Positions 45,479 to 53,836 of a stretch of DNA of 55,936 nt are shown piece after piece. The position numbers were made by a program, and so were the translations under genes. Source of the DNA: Saprospiraceae bacterium (GTDB taxonomy: Bacteria > Bacteroidota > Bacteroidia > Chitinophagales > Saprospiraceae); the NCBI GenBank assembly GCA_020627825.1, contig JAHDGD010000008.1:1-55936 (forward strand), in the 5' to 3' direction. Position 1 is the first letter of the stretch; each line of letters begins with the position of its first letter. The notes under the pieces were generated by a model. It was not told the DNA's origin and made no database searches. It was given only the letters and a program-made list of their open reading frames with translations.

Positions 45479-46405
45479 ATGAAAAACAAAACTTTTTTAC
45501 TTACTTTTTCTTTCTTACTTCTAACACTAATAGGAAAGGCTCAAGATGATATTTTTACCCAATTTTACAATGCACCTTTACTTATAAATCCAAGTTTAAC
45601 AGGACATATCAATTCAGATAGAAGAATAGTTGCAGGTTATAAAAATCAGCTGACAACAAGTACACTTTCAATTAACAATGTTGCTGGATTTTTAACCTTA
45701 GATACTAAGAAACAGATCAATAGTCAGCAATACATAGGATTTGGTGCTTCAGCATATTTTGACAGACAAAGTACGAACAACTTCGGGAACAACGAGTTTA
45801 TGGCTTATGGTTCATTTAATAAATATTTTGGAGACAAGACTAAAAAGCATCATCTATTATCGATGGGATTTGATCTAGGATTAGCCAATACAGGATTTAC
45901 CTTTCAAAATAAAACATATTTTGATTTAGGTGCAGGAATAAATTGGTCATATAAAACCCCTTCAAAATTTGGCTTTCAATTAGGTACTTCCATATCACAT
46001 TTAACCAAACCTAACATCTCTATTTTCGGTGGAAATCAAAGATTAAATAGAACCTTTAATATACACGGAAGTGTATGTATTCCTATGACCAAGAAAGTGC
46101 ATTTTAGTCCTGTATCACTTTTGATTTTTAGTGGCACATCACAACTTCAGCTAGTTGGGATAAATGGCACATACTATTTTTCTTCTGAAGAATCAAAACA
46201 TATGAGATCAATGATGATTGGAATATCTGGATGGAGCGGTGTTGGCTTTTTGGATCCATGGAGGATTTACACATCCAATTTTATAGGTTCTGTAGCATTC
46301 AACAGATTTTCTATTGGCATATCATACGATCATTTTATAAAAAGACTTGAATCAAACTTAGAAGTTATTATTAGTTATAGATTTAATAGAAAACAAAGAG
46401 GATAA
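45479..46405 (+). CDS. PorP/SprF-family outer-membrane protein
   Basis: 308 residues. The signal peptide ends at LIGKAQ (residue 21). The mature start DDIFTQFYNAPLLINPSLTG is the diagnostic opening of PorP/SprF proteins (Q-F-Y-N-x-P-x-x-x-N-P-x-x-x-G), and beta-strand alternation to a short basic end fits an outer-membrane barrel. Family members accompany type IX secretion: SprF is needed to put the SprB adhesin on the surface, and PorP belongs to the Porphyromonas system. Many copies exist per genome, usually each beside a large CHU_C-type adhesin; here there is no such partner next door, which is a little unusual. It follows obg after 20 nt. Confidence 0.88.
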   Translation: MKNKTFLLTFSFLLLTLIGKAQDDIFTQFYNAPLLINPSLTGHINSDRRIVAGYKNQLTTSTLSINNVAGFLTLDTKKQINSQQYIGFGASAYFDRQSTNNFGNNEFMAYGSFNKYFGDKTKKHHLLSMGFDLGLANTGFTFQNKTYFDLGAGINWSYKTPSKFGFQLGTSISHLTKPNISIFGGNQRLNRTFNIHGSVCIPMTKKVHFSPVSLLIFSGTSQLQLVGINGTYYFSSEESKHMRSMMIGISGWSGVGFLDPWRIYTSNFIGSVAFNRFSIGISYDHFIKRLESNLEVIISYRFNRKQRG

Positions 46406-46485
46406 TCAATTCTTATCGTTCATAACCTTTTAAAACGGTATATAATTTATTAAATATAATAATATCTCATTATGAGTATATTGAC

Positions 46486-46493
46486 TACATTTG
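46486..46493 (+). promoter_or_regulatory. Candidate -7 box for glyA
   Basis: TACATTTG matches TAnnTTTG. It ends 29 bases before the glyA ATG, predicting a leader of about 20-25 nt. Confidence 0.5.
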
Positions 46494-46522
46494 CGCTTTG
46501 CAAAATCAAAATTTAAAGATAG

Positions 46523-47812
46523 ATGTCAGATCCTATTTTTCAGCTTATTGAAGAAGAAAAAGCACGTCAGATAAATGGTATAGAATTAATCGCTTCCGAA
46601 AACTTTGCAAGCCCTTCGGTGATAAAAGCGATGGGTTCTGTATTAACCAATAAATACGCAGAAGGTTATCCAGGAAAACGATACTATGGAGGATGCGAAG
46701 TTGTTGATAAGGTAGAAACATTGGCTATCGAGCGATTAAAAAAGCTTTTTGGAGCAGACTACGCTAATGTTCAACCTCATTCAGGCGCTCAGGCAAATGC
46801 TGCAGTATTCTTAGCAGTACTTAAACCAGGAGATAAAATTTTAGGATTTGATTTATCTCATGGTGGTCATTTGTCACACGGCTCACCCGTTAACTTTAGC
46901 GGAAAACATTTCGAGCCTCATTTTTATGGAGTAGAAGAAGATTCAGGGTTGATCGACATGGACAAAGTAGAAGCAAAAGCGAAAGAAGTGCAACCTAAAC
47001 TCATTGTTTGTGGAGCATCTGCTTATGCAAGAGACTGGGATTATGCAAGATTTAGAAAAATAGCCGATGAAGTAGGTGCCTTATTGTTGGCCGATATTGC
47101 ACACCCGGCAGGATTGATTGCAAAGGGCAAATTAAATGATCCGCTCCCACATTGTCATATTGTTACTTCCACAACACATAAAACATTAAGAGGTCCAAGA
47201 GGTGGGATCATTATGATGGGCAAAAATTTTGATAATCCTTGGGGAAGGACAACAAAAAAAGGAAATCCAATTAAAATGTCAAGCATCCTGAATAGTGGTG
47301 TATTTCCGGGTATGCAAGGTGGACCACTTGAACATGTAATTGCCTCTAAAGCAGTTGCTTTTAATGAAGCACTTAGTACAGGATTTGACCTATACACGGA
47401 TCAAGTTATTAAAAACGCGCAGGCAATGGCAAAAGCTTTTGTTGACTTAAACTATAAGATTATTTCAGGAGGCACGGATAATCATCTGATGTTGATAGAT
47501 CTTCGAAACAAAGGCATTACTGGAAAAGAAGCAGAATTCGCACTAGGATTAGCAGATATTACCATTAACAAGAACATGGTACCATTTGATGATAAGAGCC
47601 CATTTGTTACATCAGGTATTCGTGTAGGAACCTCCGCAATTACAACGAGAGGTGTTCAGGAATCAGATTGTCAAACGATTGTAGAATGGATTGATTATGC
47701 TTTGAAGCATGTTGACAACGAGACAAAACTTAAAGAATTAGGATCAAAAGTTCATAGTAAAATGAGTCAGTTTCCTTTATTCAGTGCAGATCATAACTTA
47801 GTTCCAGCTTAA
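46523..47812 (+). CDS. glyA: Serine hydroxymethyltransferase
   Basis: 429 residues. [14 protein letters not shown], the [20 protein letters not shown] motif, [13 protein letters not shown], the [12 protein letters not shown] segment with the PLP-contacting Asp and His, and the PLP-lysine Lys220 in [14 protein letters not shown] are all intact. The enzyme moves a one-carbon unit between serine and tetrahydrofolate, supplying glycine and methylene-THF. truA starts 3 nt after its stop, so glyA, truA and tadA probably share a transcript. With ahcY downstream, this part of the window is rich in one-carbon and tRNA-modification functions. Confidence 0.98.
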   Translation: MSDPIFQLIEEEKARQINGIELIASENFASPSVIKAMGSVLTNKYAEGYPGKRYYGGCEVVDKVETLAIERLKKLFGADYANVQPHSGAQANAAVFLAVLKPGDKILGFDLSHGGHLSHGSPVNFSGKHFEPHFYGVEEDSGLIDMDKVEAKAKEVQPKLIVCGASAYARDWDYARFRKIADEVGALLLADIAHPAGLIAKGKLNDPLPHCHIVTSTTHKTLRGPRGGIIMMGKNFDNPWGRTTKKGNPIKMSSILNSGVFPGMQGGPLEHVIASKAVAFNEALSTGFDLYTDQVIKNAQAMAKAFVDLNYKIISGGTDNHLMLIDLRNKGITGKEAEFALGLADITINKNMVPFDDKSPFVTSGIRVGTSAITTRGVQESDCQTIVEWIDYALKHVDNETKLKELGSKVHSKMSQFPLFSADHNLVPA

Positions 47813-47815
47813 TCT

Positions 47816-48568
47816 ATGCCTCGCTTCTTTTTTGAAATTAGTTATGATGGCAGCTCTTTCCATGGATGGCAAAGGCAAAAAGATGCGATAAGCATTCAAC
47901 AAACTATAGAGGAAGCCTTGTCAATGATTTATCGTAAAGAGATAGAAATCATAGGATGTGGAAGAACTGACACTGGTGTACATGCAAGCAGCTATTTCTT
48001 TCACACAGATTTACCGGAGGTGAATGAGAATATAGTTTTTCGAGCAAATTCGATTTTACCTAAATCTATTGCCGTTCATAGATTCCAGAAAGTTCACGAA
48101 GAGGCACATGCACGATTCGATGCCATTAAAAGAGGATATGTTTATTATGCTCATGGGCATAAAACCCCTTTTTTACGTTCTTACTCATCTAGGATTATTG
48201 AATTAAAAGATAGTTCAATTGATCAATTAAATACAACGGCAAACCTTTTATTAGAGTACAATGAATTTGCTCCATTTTGCAAAGCACACGCAGACAATAA
48301 AACGATGAAATGCGCTTTATCTCATTGCGAATGGACATTTAATGATCATACAAAACAATATGTATTACATGTTGAAAGTGATCGTTTTTTAAGAGGAATG
48401 ATTCGCTTAATTGTTGGCACATGTATTCTTGTTAAAAAAGGCGACCTAAGCTTGGCTGATGTACGAAAAGCCCTTGAAAATCAGGTCCGTTTACCTAAAA
48501 GTCTTAGCGCACCTCCAGAAGGCTTATTTTTAAACAAAGTTGAATATGAGTTTATTACAACCCTTTAA
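47816..48568 (+). CDS. truA: tRNA pseudouridine synthase A
   Basis: 250 residues. The N-terminal YDGSSFHGWQRQ and the catalytic loop GCGRTDTGVHA with Asp52 are typical; later come RANSILPKSIAVHRFQKVHEEAHARFDAIKRGY, the CK segment (FAPFCKAHADNKTMKCALSHCEW) and FLRGMIRLIVGTCILV. TruA makes pseudouridine at positions 38-40 of tRNA anticodon arms. It follows glyA after 3 nt, and its last 23 nt overlap tadA in another frame, suggesting translational coupling of two tRNA-modifying enzymes. Confidence 0.96.
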   Translation: MPRFFFEISYDGSSFHGWQRQKDAISIQQTIEEALSMIYRKEIEIIGCGRTDTGVHASSYFFHTDLPEVNENIVFRANSILPKSIAVHRFQKVHEEAHARFDAIKRGYVYYAHGHKTPFLRSYSSRIIELKDSSIDQLNTTANLLLEYNEFAPFCKAHADNKTMKCALSHCEWTFNDHTKQYVLHVESDRFLRGMIRLIVGTCILVKKGDLSLADVRKALENQVRLPKSLSAPPEGLFLNKVEYEFITTL

Positions 48569-49013
48569 TGAAGAGTATTTTATGAAACAAGCATTAGCTG
48601 AAGCAAAGAAAGCTTACGATGCTGATGAAGTCCCAGTAGGAGCTGTTCTTGTTGTGAAAAATCAAATTATTGCTAGAGCTCATAATCAAACGGAATTATT
48701 AACAGATGTTACAGCGCACGCTGAAATTCTAGCTCTCAGTTCTGCAAGCTCCTATCTCGGTTCAAAATACTTACCAGAAGCAACTCTTTATGTCACTTTA
48801 GAACCCTGTATGATGTGTAGCGGAGCGTTATATTGGTCACAAATCGGTAAAGTTGTATTTGGAGCAGCAGACGAAAAAAGAGGTTTTATGAGATATGGTA
48901 AAGAAATTTTACATCCAAAAACGACTATTGCTTACGGAATTATGGAAGAAGAATGTAGTGCATTATTAACCTCATTTTTTGAGAAAAAACGGAAAATGAA
49001 AAGCATCACGTAA
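48546..49013 (+). CDS. tadA: tRNA-specific adenosine deaminase (TadA-like)
   Basis: 155 residues from ATG 48546; an in-frame TTG two codons earlier is the only alternative. Zinc and catalytic residues are in place: His58-Ala-Glu60 (TAHAEI) and Pro87-Cys88-x-x-Cys91 (LEPCMMCSGA). VPVGAVLV and the C-terminal ECSALLTSFFEKKR helix are typical of TadA, which converts A34 to inosine in tRNA-Arg. A related guanine or nucleoside deaminase cannot be fully excluded, but the position after truA favours TadA. It overlaps truA by 23 nt. A hairpin (CATCACGTAAT/ATTAC..GTGATG, 49004-49033) spans the stop codon. Confidence 0.9.
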   Translation: MSLLQPFNEEYFMKQALAEAKKAYDADEVPVGAVLVVKNQIIARAHNQTELLTDVTAHAEILALSSASSYLGSKYLPEATLYVTLEPCMMCSGALYWSQIGKVVFGAADEKRGFMRYGKEILHPKTTIAYGIMEEECSALLTSFFEKKRKMKSIT

Positions 49014-49099
49014 TAGTCCATTACAATGTGATGTTTAGGAGCTCCCTTAGACTATAACATTTTTTAATCTATACAATAAACAAGGACAGTAGCCTTCCT

Positions 49100-49122
49100 T
49101 ATTTTTGGGTTCAACCCAAAAA
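49100..49122. repeat. GGGT-core palindrome, copy D, overlapping a TAnnTTTG box
   Basis: 49102-49122 is TTTTTGGGTT-C-AACCCAAAAA. With the preceding TA the left arm reads TATTTTTG (49100-49107), a match to the -7 consensus, as in copy B. It lies 32 bp before the M28 peptidase start. Confidence 0.8.
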
Positions 49123-49154
49123 ATCCTTTATCTTGTCCATATAAAGTTTTACCT

Positions 49155-51347
49155 ATGGATCCAAAGAAAATTCCAACGCTTTGCTTGGCCATTTTAATTG
49201 CACTTGGCTTTCTCACTTGTCATTTATATAAAGCTCCACATGCTGATTACAATGATCCAAATTTCGATTTAAGAAAAGCTGAAGAACATCTTCAAAATAT
49301 TGCGCAAAAGCCACATCCACTAGGAAATGCAGAACATGAACGAGTTCGGAATTACATAGTAGATCAAGCCATTTCAATGGGATATACGGTACAGATTGAT
49401 ACCTTGGTAGATTATCAAAATTATCATGGATATGCCATTGTCTCTGATATTAAAAATATAATTGTTTCAAAAAAAGGCACTCAATCCAATGGCACCATAG
49501 CTTTTGCAGCACATTACGATTCTCAACCTAACACCCCTGGAGCAGCTGATGATGCAACACCAATTGCAAATATGCTTTCTATCATGGAGACCATTAAAGA
49601 TCAAACATTCGACAATGATCTTGTTTTTATCATAACTGATGGAGAAGAAACTGGATTAAGTGGTGCAGCTTTATTTACCTCACAGCATACTTCCACCTCT
49701 GAATTAAAGTATCTGTTCAATTTCGAAGCAAGAGGAAATTCAGGGCCTTTACTCGCTTTTGAACCGAATGAGTTGAACAACCACATCATGGACATCTATC
49801 TGGATTTAGATTATTCATTGGCAAGTTCCTTAATGTATGACATTTATAAATTGTTGCCCAATGATACCGATTTTACACATTTCAAAAAACTCGACATAGA
49901 CGGAATTTCCATGGCAATGATAGATGGATTTGTCCATTATCACTCCATGACTGATACACCTGAAAATATTGACAAATCAAGTGTTTATCATTTTGGCAAA
50001 ATGATGGCTCAATTAATTGAAAAGCTGGGAAACGACACCTTGGAAACAACACGGACTTATGATATGACCTATTTCAATACGATAGGATATCATAGTGTAC
50101 AATATCGACCGATATGGAATATCATCATGCTTGGGATAAGTTTTATCTTGTTTATTTTTTATATACCTACAGTTATAGAAAAAGTCAAAGTCCCCCATTT
50201 TATTGGAGGATTTTTAGGAGCTCTCCTGGTGTTCCTTATTTCCCTATTTGCAATGTACCTTTTTAGCAGAACAATAGAATTCTTCTATCCTCACTATACA
50301 GCTTTTTATAGAAGCAATTTCTATAATGCAGGTCAATACTTTTTGGGATTTGCGGCAATTTCCACATTAGTATATCATCTGTTCTGCATGGCTTTACATA
50401 AAAAAAAGAACTATGTTGACTATGTACATTTGGGATCGTTGATTATATTATTCATTTGCTCCATATTCAGTCTTGTGTATATTCCTACAGGGAGTTATAT
50501 TTTGATTGTCCCTTTATTCTTCTTTCTTTGCTTTCAACAACTTCGTAGATTCTCATCTCCTAAAAAATATGTGTGGATACATACAGCTGCTGCAATAGTC
50601 CCCATTCTTATTCTGATGCCTACAAGCTTTCTTGTCTATATATTATTTTCCATTGAAATGGCGATTATCCCTATGGCTCTATATGGATTAACCATGTTTT
50701 TTTTAATTCCTCTTTTTAAAGTAGGCTTAAGATTGTGGACCATGTTATTGATATCTCTTGTAGTGGTTTCATTGATAAGAGGTCATATGAGCTCAACTAT
50801 TTCAGAAGAACAACCCTATCAAGCGAATTGGACTTATTATGATGGCGATGCCTCTTCTGTGATTAAACTGAATGTAGATAGAATGACAGAAGTTGAAAAA
50901 AAGTACTTTCCTGAAGTTGGGTCAGTAAAACATAAAAAGGAAGTAGAACGAGAACTAAATATTCCCATTCCTATAGAACATCATCATTTAGTTGATACCA
51001 TAAATGGACAAGTATATGATGTAATTCGAATTTCTACGGATCAAGAAGTCATCAGATTAAAAATATGGGGTGATTATTTTAACACATCAGATCAAATCCT
51101 ATTGCGCGATCAAACGATCACCTTAAGGAAAGATCAAGGCGAGACTGGGATTATTTTTTACGGTGATGTAACAAATCAAGATTTGGAACTAAAAGTTCAA
51201 CGTCCCAAAGATTTTATCAAGGGAAAAGTTACCGTTCAAACATGTCAAAGGGGATTGATTGATAAAATTGCGAAAGATGGAACTATAATTCCAGGTGTGG
51301 GTTATAATGGTGGTACAATTATTCACTGGGTCGAAATCGATATATAA
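49155..51347 (+). CDS. Membrane-bound M28 metallopeptidase with multi-helix C-terminal region
   Basis: 730 residues. One N-terminal membrane anchor (about 8-24) leads to an extracytoplasmic M28 zinc peptidase domain (about 38-285): AAHYDSQPNTPGAADDATP with His120 and Asp132, TDGEETGLSG with Glu164/Glu165, FEARGNSGP with Glu191, and HYHSMTDTPENID with the last His. Eight or nine membrane helices follow (about 315-555), then a soluble C-terminal part of about 170 residues with beta character. This order, an M28 domain before a polytopic membrane domain, recalls eukaryotic ERMP1-type peptidases and their bacterial relatives. Substrate unknown; aminopeptidase activity on exported peptides is plausible. 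Palindrome copy D lies upstream. Confidence 0.87.
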   Translation: MDPKKIPTLCLAILIALGFLTCHLYKAPHADYNDPNFDLRKAEEHLQNIAQKPHPLGNAEHERVRNYIVDQAISMGYTVQIDTLVDYQNYHGYAIVSDIKNIIVSKKGTQSNGTIAFAAHYDSQPNTPGAADDATPIANMLSIMETIKDQTFDNDLVFIITDGEETGLSGAALFTSQHTSTSELKYLFNFEARGNSGPLLAFEPNELNNHIMDIYLDLDYSLASSLMYDIYKLLPNDTDFTHFKKLDIDGISMAMIDGFVHYHSMTDTPENIDKSSVYHFGKMMAQLIEKLGNDTLETTRTYDMTYFNTIGYHSVQYRPIWNIIMLGISFILFIFYIPTVIEKVKVPHFIGGFLGALLVFLISLFAMYLFSRTIEFFYPHYTAFYRSNFYNAGQYFLGFAAISTLVYHLFCMALHKKKNYVDYVHLGSLIILFICSIFSLVYIPTGSYILIVPLFFFLCFQQLRRFSSPKKYVWIHTAAAIVPILILMPTSFLVYILFSIEMAIIPMALYGLTMFFLIPLFKVGLRLWTMLLISLVVVSLIRGHMSSTISEEQPYQANWTYYDGDASSVIKLNVDRMTEVEKKYFPEVGSVKHKKEVERELNIPIPIEHHHLVDTINGQVYDVIRISTDQEVIRLKIWGDYFNTSDQILLRDQTITLRKDQGETGIIFYGDVTNQDLELKVQRPKDFIKGKVTVQTCQRGLIDKIAKDGTIIPGVGYNGGTIIHWVEIDI

Positions 51348-51361
51348 TCACCTGAATTATA

Positions 51362-51369
51362 TATCTTTG
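51362..51369 (+). promoter_or_regulatory. Candidate -7 box for ahcY
   Basis: TATCTTTG matches TAnnTTTG and ends 23 bases before the ahcY ATG, predicting a leader of about 15-18 nt. Confidence 0.5.
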
Positions 51370-51392
51370 CGGTCTAAAATTTAAAAACAAAT

Positions 51393-52706
51393 ATGCAATC
51401 CGTAGAGAACACATTAACGTACAAAGTAAAAGATATCAATCTTTCAGATTGGGGAAGAAAAGAAATCGAGTTAGCAGAAGCTGAGATGCCAGGTTTGATG
51501 GCAATCAGAGAGGAATTTAAAGGAAAAAAGCCTTTAGCTGGAGCTCGAATCGCAGGTTGTTTGCACATGACAATACAAACAGCAGTTCTTATCGAAACAT
51601 TAGTAGACTTAGGAGCAGAAGTTTCATGGTCATCATGTAACATCTTTTCTACTCAGGATCATGCAGCGGCAGCAATTGCTGCAAGCGGAGTTCCTGTATA
51701 TGCGTGGAAAGGAATGAACGAAGAAGAATTTGACTGGTGTATTGCGCAGACTTTATTTGCTTTTGAAGGAGGTAAGCCTTTGAATATGATTCTTGATGAT
51801 GGAGGAGATCTTACAAATATGGTATTAGATCGTCATCCAGAATTGGTATCTGGCATAAAAGGACTTTCAGAAGAGACTACAACAGGTGTACATAGGCTGT
51901 ATGAAAGAGTGATCAATGGAACACTTCCTATTCCAGCAATAAATATCAACGATTCTGTAACAAAATCTAAATTTGATAATAAATATGGTTGTAAAGAGTC
52001 TTGTGTGGATGCTATCAGGAGGGCAACCGATGTAATGATTGCAGGAAAAGTAGCAGTCGTTGCAGGATATGGAGATGTTGGTAAAGGTTCAGCTGCTTCT
52101 TTAAGAGGAGCAGGTGCAAGAGTAATTGTGACAGAAATAGATCCTATATGTGCACTTCAAGCTGCAATGGATGGATTTGCCGTTAAGAAAATGACGACAG
52201 CTTTACAAGATGCGAATATTGTGGTTACAGCTACAGGGAACAAAGACATCTTAAGCAAGGAGCATTTCGAAATGATGAACGACAAAACCATTGTTTGTAA
52301 CATTGGACACTTTGACAATGAGATCGATATGGCTTGGTTAAACAAAACACATGGCGATTCAAAAATCGAAATCAAACCTCAAGTTGATAAGTACACTGTT
52401 AACGGAAAAGACGTGATTGTATTAGCTGAAGGACGCTTAGTAAACTTAGGTTGTGCTACTGGTCACCCTTCTTTTGTCATGAGTAACTCATTCACGAATC
52501 AAGTCCTTGCTCAACTTGAATTGTGGCACAATAGTGAAAACTATAAAAACGAAGTTTACATGTTACCTAAGCACCTTGACGAAAAGGTAGCTCGTCTGCA
52601 CCTAGCAAAGATCGGTGTAGAACTTGAGGAACTTTCGCAAGATCAAGCAGAATATATCAATGTTAAACCAGAGGGACCATATAAGCCAGAATATTATAGA
52701 TATTAA
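51393..52706 (+). CDS. ahcY: S-adenosylhomocysteine hydrolase
   Basis: 437 residues. Substrate-binding [16 protein letters not shown] and [15 protein letters not shown], catalytic-region [23 protein letters not shown] and [18 protein letters not shown], and the NAD-binding [29 protein letters not shown] are all present. The C-terminus ends in [13 protein letters not shown], whose Lys-x(4)-Tyr closes the NAD site of the partner subunit. The enzyme splits S-adenosylhomocysteine into adenosine and homocysteine, clearing the by-product of methylation. Single gene with its own promoter box and a strong terminator. Confidence 0.98.
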   Translation: MQSVENTLTYKVKDINLSDWGRKEIELAEAEMPGLMAIREEFKGKKPLAGARIAGCLHMTIQTAVLIETLVDLGAEVSWSSCNIFSTQDHAAAAIAASGVPVYAWKGMNEEEFDWCIAQTLFAFEGGKPLNMILDDGGDLTNMVLDRHPELVSGIKGLSEETTTGVHRLYERVINGTLPIPAININDSVTKSKFDNKYGCKESCVDAIRRATDVMIAGKVAVVAGYGDVGKGSAASLRGAGARVIVTEIDPICALQAAMDGFAVKKMTTALQDANIVVTATGNKDILSKEHFEMMNDKTIVCNIGHFDNEIDMAWLNKTHGDSKIEIKPQVDKYTVNGKDVIVLAEGRLVNLGCATGHPSFVMSNSFTNQVLAQLELWHNSENYKNEVYMLPKHLDEKVARLHLAKIGVELEELSQDQAEYINVKPEGPYKPEYYRY

Positions 52707-52735
52707 TCATAAAGTTCATCCTCAGGTTCTATTAA

Positions 52736-52774
52736 AAATACCCTATACATTTCATTGTATAGGGTATTTTTTTT
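52736..52774 (+). terminator. Rho-independent terminator of ahcY
   Basis: 14-bp perfect stem AAATACCCTATACA/TGTATAGGGTATTT with a 6-nt loop and T-run to 52774, starting 29 nt after the stop. Confidence 0.93.
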
Positions 52775-52860
52775 GGAATTCAGGTTACAAGCTTGAAGTC
52801 AATTATTGATAGTGTAGAAAGGAAAAGGGTTGTCATCCGAAAATTGGATAATTAAAGTTC

Positions 52861-53781
52861 TTACCATCGATACCCTGCAGAAAGTCGTACACTATAAAAT
52901 TCAAGTTGATATGCGTTTTCAACACCACTCACAACTGCGGGAAAATACTCCGCTTGAATTCCAGTATAATAGGGTCCATAATTATAAACAAGGCAACTAA
53001 AGGCATGTGGACGAAGATTTGTAACAAAGTCAAATTCTGCATCACTGCCGTTCACTCCAAATGTATCACTGTATACGAATTCATTAGCTAAACTTAACAT
53101 GGTAACCCAGTGTAGATCATCTAATAATTTCAACGAGTACAAATACCCTATACCTAAACCAACCCGATTAAAAAATAAATCAATCGAAGGAGCATCTTGA
53201 AATCCGAGATCAGTCAGAACTTCTCCATCTCCATTTAGAATGGTTGATTTTGCATATGCATTAAGTGTCCAAGATCCGCCACTAGCTTTTTGTCTATTTC
53301 GGAAAGCAAAGAATGACTGCAGATCGATAAGTTCTTTTTTAAAGAGGTATAATCCTTGAACATCCACATTCCAAAACATCGCATCTCTTTCGTACGAATT
53401 ATTGAAATTTCGTACGTATGTAAACATACCATGAGCAGAAGAAAGATAAGACATATCAATCTTGAAGTACATATTCTTAGGGTAAAAACGTAAAATGCAA
53501 TTCAATGTAGAACTAGGTCTCGATTCGAGATTTGACAAAGGAAAATTTGCAACTGCCGCAACTAAGACTAAGTTTTTATATCCAGCACGAATGCCTATAG
53601 ATTGTTGAACAATATCAAACTGATAACTTTTCTCACCAAGAGAAAGAGTGGATTGAAAATCGACAAAACGAGTATTGAGTCCCACGATCCATTGGGACGT
53701 ATCTTTCACATAATAATTTTGGGCTTTAAGCCCAAAAAATGTAAACAAAAAAATTACTATTAAAATACAGTTTTTCATCAT
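52861..53781 (-). CDS. Secreted or outer-membrane beta-rich protein of unknown function
   Basis: 306 or 307 residues from the ATG pair at 53781/53778. A frame opens further upstream at 53847, but that stretch is the rny terminator hairpin. The signal peptide (MMKNCILIVIFLFTFFGLKAQ) is clear, with cleavage after KAQ. The mature part alternates aromatic and polar strands (NYYVKDTSQWIVGLNTRFVDF; SIGIRAGYKNLVLVAAV; VGLGIGYLYSLKLL) and ends in LSAGYRW, an outer-membrane barrel-type terminus. No specific family is recognised. Bases 53717-53737 of the signal-peptide region are copy E of the GGGC palindrome. The gene begins directly at the end of the upstream terminator's T-run, so expression may rely on read-through or another promoter. 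Confidence 0.75.
   Translation of the reverse strand: MMKNCILIVIFLFTFFGLKAQNYYVKDTSQWIVGLNTRFVDFQSTLSLGEKSYQFDIVQQSIGIRAGYKNLVLVAAVANFPLSNLESRPSSTLNCILRFYPKNMYFKIDMSYLSSAHGMFTYVRNFNNSYERDAMFWNVDVQGLYLFKKELIDLQSFFAFRNRQKASGGSWTLNAYAKSTILNGDGEVLTDLGFQDAPSIDLFFNRVGLGIGYLYSLKLLDDLHWVTMLSLANEFVYSDTFGVNGSDAEFDFVTNLRPHAFSCLVYNYGPYYTGIQAEYFPAVVSGVENAYQLEFYSVRLSAGYRW
53717..53737. repeat. GGGC-core palindrome, copy E, inside a signal-peptide coding region
   Basis: TTTTGGGCTT, central T, then the exact complementary arm. The core is identical to copy C. On the minus strand it encodes FFGLKAQN, the end of the signal peptide and its cleavage site. Confidence 0.88.
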
Positions 53782-53820
53782 AAAAAAAGCCTTATCGTCC
53801 ATATTAAACGATAAGGCTTT
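53782..53820 (-). terminator. Rho-independent terminator of rny, abutting the next start codon
   Basis: Perfect 12-bp stem AAAGCCTTATCG/CGATAAGGCTTT with an 11-nt loop. On the minus strand the T7 run ends at 53782 and the next base starts the ATG of the outer-membrane protein gene. Confidence 0.9.
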
Positions 53821-53836
53821 GTCTTTAGTTCTTTGT

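Noticed and set aside
51350-52790. ACCTGAATT and AATTCAGGT flanking ahcY, resembling the ends of the inverted-repeat element
   Set aside because: Only 9-10 bp match, the longer end sequence is absent, and the gene is ordinary housekeeping with its own promoter box and terminator. Probably chance.
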